From contig DASUKM010000021.1 of NCBI GenBank assembly GCA_036278735.1, positions 1 to 38,532 of the forward strand: 38,532 nt of DNA, written 5' to 3'. Numbering within the stretch: the stretch's first letter is position 1; the number at the start of each line of letters is the position of its first letter. Made by a program: the position numbers and the translations under genes. This document shows positions 34,298 to 38,532 of this stretch, piece after piece. The DNA is from DASUKM01 sp036278735. GTDB taxonomy: Bacteria; Acidobacteriota; Vicinamibacteria; Vicinamibacterales; 2-12-FULL-66-21. The notes beneath the pieces were generated by a model, which was given only the letters and a program-made list of their open reading frames with translations, was not told the origin of the DNA and made no database searches.

Positions 34298-36472
34298 GTG
34301 CCGCGCAAGCGCGCCAGACTCCGGCGCTCCACCGAATCCGCTCCCTCAGCCGTTTCACGCTCGCCGTTCAGGCGCAGGCTCATCCTCACCGCGGCCGTCG
34401 TGGCGCTGGTGGCGGTCGGCGGCGCGGCGTGGCTCGTCCATCGGCGGGCCGCTGCCTTTCCGGCGTTCGTGAAGGGCACGAACCAGAACGTCCTCCTGAT
34501 CACGATCGATACGCTGCGCGCCGACGCGCTCGGCTGTTACGGCGGCGCGGCCGCGACGCCGAACATCGATCGAGTGGCGCGCGACGGCGTCCGGTTCACC
34601 TTCGCGCACGCGCACGCGGTCGTCACGCTCGTGTCGCACACGAGCATCCTGACGGGCCTCTATCCGTTTCAGCACGGCGTCCGCGACAACGCGGGCTTCC
34701 GGCTGCCGGACAGCGCGCATACGCTGGCCGAAACGATGCGGCAGGCGGGATTCCCGACGGGTGCGTTCGTCGGCGCCTTTCCCGTCAACCGCCAGTTCGG
34801 CCTCGCGCAGGGGTTCGACGTCTACGACGACGTGAGCGCGAGGGATTCGCTGTCGGCGGACTTCGCGCTGCCGGAGCGGCGGGCGGGAGAGGTCGTCAAG
34901 GTGGCGCGTCCGTGGATCGAGGCGCAGCCGAAGCCCTGGTTCGCGTGGGTCCACGTCTTCGATCCGCACGCGCCGTACGCGCCGCCGGCCCCCTTCGACA
35001 AGGAGTACGCCGGCAACCTGTACGAGGGGGAGGTCGCGTACGTCGACAGCGCGCTCGGACCGCTGATCGAGGCCGTGCGGCGGCAACCGCGCCCGACCAC
35101 GATCATCGTCACCGGCGATCACGGCGAGAGCCTCGGCGAACACGGCGAGCGTACGCACGGCATTTTCGCGTACGAGGCGACGCTGCACGTGCCGCTGATC
35201 CTCGCGCAGGTCGGCCCCGGCACCACCGAACCGGCGCGCGGGGCGGTCAGCGACGTGCCGGTTCGCCACGTGGACATCTTCCCCACCATCACGGACCTGC
35301 TCGGCCTCCAGGCGCCGGCGGGGCTGCCCGGACGGACGCTGCTCGCCGCGCGCGAGGGGGAGCGCGCCCCGCGTCCCTCCTACTTCGAAGCGATGACGGC
35401 GATGCTCAAGCGCGGCTGGGCGCCGCTCACCGGCATCGTCGCGGGGCGCGACAAGTACATCGATTTGCCGCTCGACGAGATGTACGACCTCGCACGGGAT
35501 CCGCACGAGCAGCAGAATCTCGTCCAGCGCAGCCCCGAGCGCGTGCGCAGCCTGTCGGCCGAACTGCGGGACATGCACCCGGTGCTGCCCGGACAGGAGC
35601 GGCGCGAGTCGTCGCAGGTGCGCGAGATGCTCGAGTCGCTTGGTTATGTCGCCGGATCTGCGCCAAGGAAGGCGCGCTACACCGAGGCCGACGACCCGAA
35701 GAACCTGATCGACGTCGACCGTCTGATGATGGACGGCATCGCGCTGCAGCGCGACGGGCGGACCGATCAGGCCATCGAAAACTATCGGAAGGTGATCGCG
35801 CGCCGCCCCGACATGGGGCTGGCGTACCGGCGGCTCGCGTATCTGTTGTGGGAGGCGGGGCGAACGCAGGAGGCGATCGACACGCTGCGGCATGCGCTGA
35901 CGGTCATCGGATCCGACGTCGACATCGACGTGCGGCTGGGCACGTACCTGGCGGAGACCGGGAACGTGACCGACGCCATCCCGATGCTGGAGAGCGCCGC
36001 GAAGGCCGACCCGGACGACAGCGACGCGCTGAACGGCCTCGGGATCGCCTATGCGCGCGCCGGCCGGCCGGCCGACGCACTGCGGACGTTCCAGCAGTTG
36101 CTCGCGCAGAATCCGCACAACGCCTACGCGCTCGAGAACATCGGCACCGTCGAGCTGCAGCAGGGACACGCGGCCGCGGCGCACGACGCGTTCACGAAGG
36201 CGCTCGTCAACGACCCGAAGTCCTCGCGCGCCCACGCCGGCCTCGGCGTGATCGCGCTGCAGGCCGGCGACCGCGACCGCGCGTTCGCCGAATGGAAGCA
36301 GGCGGTGCAAACCGACCCGCACAACTTCGACGCCCTGTTCGACCTCGCGTCGGAGCTGGTCCGGGCGGGACGGATCGACGAGGCGCGCCCGTACGTCGAG
36401 CAGTTCGTGAACACGGCGCCGCGCTCGATGTACGCGGCGGAGATCGATCGGCTCGCGAAGACAATCAGGTAG
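34298..36472 (+). CDS. Membrane-anchored sulfatase-like protein with TPR domain, copy 4
   Basis: About 724 residues. A very basic N-terminus (PRKRARLRRS) precedes a membrane anchor (LILTAAVVALVAVGGAAWLV). The sulfatase-fold domain has NVLLITIDTLRADALGCYGG, VTLVSHTSILTGLYPFQHG with Thr110 at the nucleophile position, WVHVFDPHAPYAPPAPF, and GDHGESLGEHGERTHG (Asp274, His275). TPRs fill about residues 480-724 with clear motifs (LGIAYARAGRPADALRTFQQ, ENIGTVELQQGHAAAAHDAF). It is more distant from copies 2 and 3 than they are from each other. The GTG at 34298 is chosen because it follows the TATACT box at a normal leader length; a GTG at 34250 lies upstream of that box and would not be transcribed from it. 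Activity is unproven. Confidence 0.9.
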   Translation: MPRKRARLRRSTESAPSAVSRSPFRRRLILTAAVVALVAVGGAAWLVHRRAAAFPAFVKGTNQNVLLITIDTLRADALGCYGGAAATPNIDRVARDGVRFTFAHAHAVVTLVSHTSILTGLYPFQHGVRDNAGFRLPDSAHTLAETMRQAGFPTGAFVGAFPVNRQFGLAQGFDVYDDVSARDSLSADFALPERRAGEVVKVARPWIEAQPKPWFAWVHVFDPHAPYAPPAPFDKEYAGNLYEGEVAYVDSALGPLIEAVRRQPRPTTIIVTGDHGESLGEHGERTHGIFAYEATLHVPLILAQVGPGTTEPARGAVSDVPVRHVDIFPTITDLLGLQAPAGLPGRTLLAAREGERAPRPSYFEAMTAMLKRGWAPLTGIVAGRDKYIDLPLDEMYDLARDPHEQQNLVQRSPERVRSLSAELRDMHPVLPGQERRESSQVREMLESLGYVAGSAPRKARYTEADDPKNLIDVDRLMMDGIALQRDGRTDQAIENYRKVIARRPDMGLAYRRLAYLLWEAGRTQEAIDTLRHALTVIGSDVDIDVRLGTYLAETGNVTDAIPMLESAAKADPDDSDALNGLGIAYARAGRPADALRTFQQLLAQNPHNAYALENIGTVELQQGHAAAAHDAFTKALVNDPKSSRAHAGLGVIALQAGDRDRAFAEWKQAVQTDPHNFDALFDLASELVRAGRIDEARPYVEQFVNTAPRSMYAAEIDRLAKTIR

Positions 36473-36497
36473 TCAGCCCATAAAGGGCTGACCCACA
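36472..36497. repeat. Family B palindromic unit at a stop codon
   Basis: GTCAGCCCATAAAGGGCTGA plus CCCACA begins on the last base of the TAG stop of the preceding gene. It folds into a GTCAGCCC/GGGCTGAC hairpin. Confidence 0.85.
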
Positions 36498-36503
36498 AGA
36501 GAC

Positions 36504-36570
36504 CCCGCGCTCCGCACCCCCGCCCTCCGCGCTCCGCGCCCCGCGCCCCGCGCCCCGCGCCCCGCGCCTG
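36504..36570. repeat. Tandem CCGCGCCC-type array
   Basis: About eight degenerate copies of an 8-base unit CCGCGCCC (early copies have CT or CA changes) lie between a family B unit and the promoter of the small-protein/nucleotidyltransferase module. A shorter stretch of similar sequence occurs at about 37445-37476, after the module, so it is flanked by the same low-complexity sequence on both sides. Confidence 0.8.
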
Positions 36571-36585
36571 GCATCGACGCTCACC

Positions 36586-36602
36586 TGTACTGCGTGTACA
36601 CT
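36586..36602 (+). promoter_or_regulatory. Palindromic operator candidate overlapping a -10 box
   Basis: TGTAC-TGCGT-GTACA is a perfect inverted repeat (36586-36600) that overlaps the -10 hexamer TACACT (36597-36602). The hexamer ends seven bases before the GTG at 36610. TCGACG at 36574-36579 is a fair -35 box at 17 bases spacing. A repressor bound here would block the promoter, which fits self-regulation of a two-gene module. Confidence 0.5.
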
Positions 36603-36609
36603 CGATGTC

Positions 36610-36870
36610 GTGAAAGAGGACCCTCCTCCGCCGGCCACGTCGACAGAGCGTGCTCAGTTGAAGCAGTGGCTGGACACGTGGTCGCGCGTGGGCCCGCTTC
36701 TCGAGCAGGAGCGATGGGCGCGCCTGCGCGCGATGAGCCGCGAAGAGATCGACCGCGACGTGCTGCTCGTGCTCGGCTCGTGGCAGACCGACTGGACCGG
36801 CGACAACGGCGACGAGCTCCTCAGACACCAGGCCGTCTTCTCCAAGGCACGCCGGTCCGGGCATGCCTGA
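36610..36870 (+). CDS. Small protein paired with a nucleotidyltransferase (putative antitoxin-like partner)
   Basis: 86 residues, soluble, with a predicted helical middle (RAQLKQWLDTWSRVGPLLEQ, then RWARLRAMSREEIDRDVLLV) and a tail LLRHQAVFSKARRSGHA. I recognise the general pattern W-x-x-x-GP-L-E ... R-x-x-LR ... QxxF from small proteins encoded ahead of nucleotidyltransferases, but no named family can be given with certainty. The GTG at 36610 is used because TACACT lies seven bases upstream, and the ORF overlaps the next start by eight bases. An obvious DNA-binding motif is not seen. A role as the partner or antidote of the downstream enzyme is an inference from gene order. Confidence 0.75.
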   Translation: MKEDPPPPATSTERAQLKQWLDTWSRVGPLLEQERWARLRAMSREEIDRDVLLVLGSWQTDWTGDNGDELLRHQAVFSKARRSGHA

Positions 36871-37435
36871 CATTCCACCGCTCCTGGCCGCGGCGAACGA
36901 CGTTCTCGCGGTCCTCGCGGCCGCAGGTCATCGCGCGTGCCTGATCGGCGGCCTCGCCGTCCAGCGCTGGGGTGAGCCTCGAACGACACAGGACGTGGAC
37001 GTGTCGGTCCTCGCGCCTTACGGCGACGAGCATCAGGTCGTCACCACGCTCTTGCACGCGTATCCGCCGCGCATTCAGGGGGCTCGCGAGTTCGCCGTGG
37101 AGCGCCGGGTGCTGCTCGTGAAGACCCCTGCGGGTGTGAATATCGACGTGGCCCTCGCGGCATATCCGTTCGAGCAGGAAGCCATCGACGGTGCGGTGGG
37201 TTGGTCGCCCCTCGCGGGAATCGAGCTGCGCGTGTGTCCTCCCGAACACTTGATCCTGTACAAACTGGTTGCCGGCCGACCGCAGGACCTGGTCGACATC
37301 GCCGGGGTCGTTCGCCGCCAAATGCCTCATCTCGACGTCGAGGAGGTGCGCCGCTGGGGGCGTCAGTTCGCCGAGGTCAAAGAAGACCCTGGCTTGCTGC
37401 GGCCGTTCGAGGATGCGCTGCGGCAGAACCCTTGA
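36863..37435 (+). CDS. Nucleotidyltransferase-fold protein (MNT/AbiEii-like)
   Basis: 190 residues, soluble. The N-terminal half carries the nucleotidyltransferase signature: CLIGGLAVQRWGEPRTTQDV followed by DVSVL. This gives the GG motif and the T-x-D-x-D metal-binding pair of DNA polymerase-beta-like minimal nucleotidyltransferases. A further acidic residue occurs in VNIDVALA. The later text (CPPEHLILYKLVAGRPQDLVDIAGVV) matches the helical part common to AbiEii/DUF6036-type proteins. Such enzymes transfer NMPs to protein or RNA targets, and several are toxins in toxin-antitoxin pairs. It overlaps the small upstream gene by eight bases, so the two are co-translated. No HEPN gene is present, so it is not a classical MNT-HEPN pair. 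Whether it is toxic cannot be told from sequence. Confidence 0.85.
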   Translation: MPDIPPLLAAANDVLAVLAAAGHRACLIGGLAVQRWGEPRTTQDVDVSVLAPYGDEHQVVTTLLHAYPPRIQGAREFAVERRVLLVKTPAGVNIDVALAAYPFEQEAIDGAVGWSPLAGIELRVCPPEHLILYKLVAGRPQDLVDIAGVVRRQMPHLDVEEVRRWGRQFAEVKEDPGLLRPFEDALRQNP

Positions 37436-37478
37436 TGATCGGCTCCCGCGGCCCGCGCCCCGCCCCCCGCGCCGCGCA

Positions 37479-37523
37479 ATAAAAAACCCCGGAACCCGGC
37501 ACGAGGCCGGACACCGGGGTTTG
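37479..37523 (-). terminator. Intrinsic terminator of the second TonB-dependent receptor gene
   Basis: On the minus strand AAACCCCGG (from 37522) pairs with CCGGGGTTT (ending at 37484), and an inner GCCGG/CCGGC arm lengthens the stem. The stem is followed by TTTTTTATT. It lies about 20 bases after the receptor stop codon at 37545. It is the only hairpin with a T-tract that I see in the window. Confidence 0.85.
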
Positions 37524-37544
37524 GGCTATCCGCGGCGCTGCGCC

Positions 37545-38532
37545 CTAGAAATTCACGCGCAGGCCCACGCGGGCGATCAGCGGATTCTGGATCTCGCGGA
37601 CCGTGTTGGCCGACGACAACCGCTGGTCGTACTGGAAACCAAGCACGGTGGCCTTGTTCAACACGTTGAAGACATCCAGGTCGAGGTTGAGGCGCGCGCG
37701 CGAGATCTTGAACTCCTTCTCGACACGGGCGTCGAACTCGGTCACGGTCGGCAGCCGATAGGCCACGACGTTCGAGTTCAGCAGGATCGTCTTGCGCGAC
37801 GAGAGCGGATCCTGCTTGACCGTCACATTGCTATGGTTGAACGGCTCGGCGAACCCCTGGCGGATGTTCACGTTCGCCCCAAAGTTCAAGCCCAGCGGCC
37901 CCTGATATAGGCCGGTCAGGATGAACTGGTACTCCGGCAGCACCTGGTAGATGCTGCTCTTGCCGCTGCCGCCGCTGGCCCGGATGATGATGCCGCCGTT
38001 GACGTTCGGGCTGCCGACCGTCTGCGTCGGATCGTTGTGGCCGGCGGGGCTGTCGAAGTACTCCCGGTCGAAGTTCGTCGAGAACCCGAACCGCGCCATC
38101 CACTTGTTCGACATCCGCTTGGTCGCCGCGAATTCGAAGCCCTTGAACGTCTGGTGGTAATCGGGCCGCGTCTGGTAGATCGTCGCGGCGTGATTGTCCG
38201 GCACCGTGCCCGGAATCGGCGCGAAGAGCGGCACGCTCACGTCGCCGGTCGCCGGGGACGTGCCGTTGAACGTGCCGACCTGTTCGTAATCCGCCCCGGT
38301 CACCCCGAGGTTGTTCCGGATGAAGTTGACGAACCGGCGATACGTGTAGGTGCCGCTGATCCCGAAGTTCGGCATCAGCTCGTGATCCAGACCAATCTGG
38401 ATCTCGTGCGTCAGGGGCGTCTTGTACTTGCCGACGGTCGCGCTCGGCGTCCCGACGTTGCCGGGATTGTTGAGATCGAAGCCGCTGAAGTTCGCGCCGC
38501 CGGCATCGTTCAACGCGTTGAACCCGCCGGCC
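37545..38532 (-). CDS. TonB-dependent receptor, C-terminal barrel part (cut by window edge)
   Basis: The minus strand is open from the window edge to the stop at 37545, giving about 329 residues; the start lies outside. The text is outer-membrane beta-barrel: alternating strands such as HEIQIGLDHELMPNFGISGT, YTYRRFVNFIRNNLG, FKGFEFAATKRMSNKWMARF and GLNFGANVNIRQGFAEPFNH. It closes with LNLDLDVFNVLNKATVLGFQ and a terminal GLRVNF, whose last Phe is the insertion signal. DVFNVLN is a frequent motif near the end of Oar-like/TonB receptors of Acidobacteria. The plug and any carboxypeptidase-regulatory-like domain would be upstream, beyond the window. The short GC-rich stretch and terminator after it separate it from the nucleotidyltransferase module. 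Substrate unknown. Confidence 0.88.
   Translation of the reverse strand, partial: AGGFNALNDAGGANFSGFDLNNPGNVGTPSATVGKYKTPLTHEIQIGLDHELMPNFGISGTYTYRRFVNFIRNNLGVTGADYEQVGTFNGTSPATGDVSVPLFAPIPGTVPDNHAATIYQTRPDYHQTFKGFEFAATKRMSNKWMARFGFSTNFDREYFDSPAGHNDPTQTVGSPNVNGGIIIRASGGSGKSSIYQVLPEYQFILTGLYQGPLGLNFGANVNIRQGFAEPFNHSNVTVKQDPLSSRKTILLNSNVVAYRLPTVTEFDARVEKEFKISRARLNLDLDVFNVLNKATVLGFQYDQRLSSANTVREIQNPLIARVGLRVNF

Noticed and set aside
36610..37435. Classical MNT-HEPN or AbiEi-AbiEii toxin-antitoxin pair
   Set aside because: The small partner shows neither the HEPN R-x4-6-H motif nor the winged-helix regulator size of AbiEi, so only a general nucleotidyltransferase module is claimed.

Overview
The window is GC-rich DNA that most resembles a member of the Acidobacteriota, probably a Vicinamibacteria-type genome. 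That is an inference from gene content: three proteins with the VWFA-related domain typical of Acidobacteria, TonB-dependent receptors with an N-terminal carboxypeptidase-regulatory-like domain, several sulfatase-like/TPR fusions, and a long secreted Asp-box (VPS10/sortilin-like) propeller. No rRNA, tRNA, CRISPR array, integrase or phage gene was seen. Coding is dense, and almost every protein after about 7.8 kb carries a signal peptide, lipobox or membrane anchor.

Layout. 1-3.7 kb: the 5' end of an ftsH-like gene (minus strand), divergent from a phosphatidylcholine synthase gene that overlaps a bifunctional penicillin-binding protein gene by four bases (GTGA), then a small membrane protein. 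3.9-5.6 kb: a Ser/Thr kinase whose second half is a degenerate kinase domain, followed by a 122-bp near-palindromic element. 5.7-15.5 kb: a peptidase-rich stretch with a cytoplasmic prolyl oligopeptidase divergent from a secreted M24 Xaa-Pro-type peptidase, a DUF4097-like beta-repeat protein, a 1082-aa Asp-box propeller and an M61 peptidase with a PDZ domain. 15.5-26 kb: a sulfatase-like/TPR lipoprotein, a complete TonB-dependent receptor, a glucokinase and two tandem sulfatase-like/TPR proteins. 26-33.2 kb: three VWFA-related proteins (two adjacent paralogues, one with TPRs) and a PD40-type secreted protein. 33.2-36.5 kb: a secreted TPR protein divergent from a fourth sulfatase-like/TPR protein. 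36.6-37.4 kb: a two-gene module of a small protein plus a nucleotidyltransferase, behind a palindrome that overlaps its promoter. 37.5 kb to the end: the C-terminal part of a second TonB-dependent receptor with a clear intrinsic terminator.

How it may fit together (inference): most of the window encodes envelope and periplasmic machinery, namely lipid and peptidoglycan synthesis, secreted peptidases, outer-membrane uptake and phosphatase/transferase-like enzymes with TPR scaffolds. All four sulfatase-like proteins have Thr where classical sulfatases have the formylglycine Cys, so sulfatase activity should not be assumed.

Two themes cut across the genes. First, several starts lie only 7-9 bases after a -10-like hexamer and lack a Shine-Dalgarno sequence, suggesting leaderless transcription. 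Second, intergenic spaces are filled by at least five families of short palindromic or tandem repeats, and two of these appear to run into the N-terminal codons of genes.
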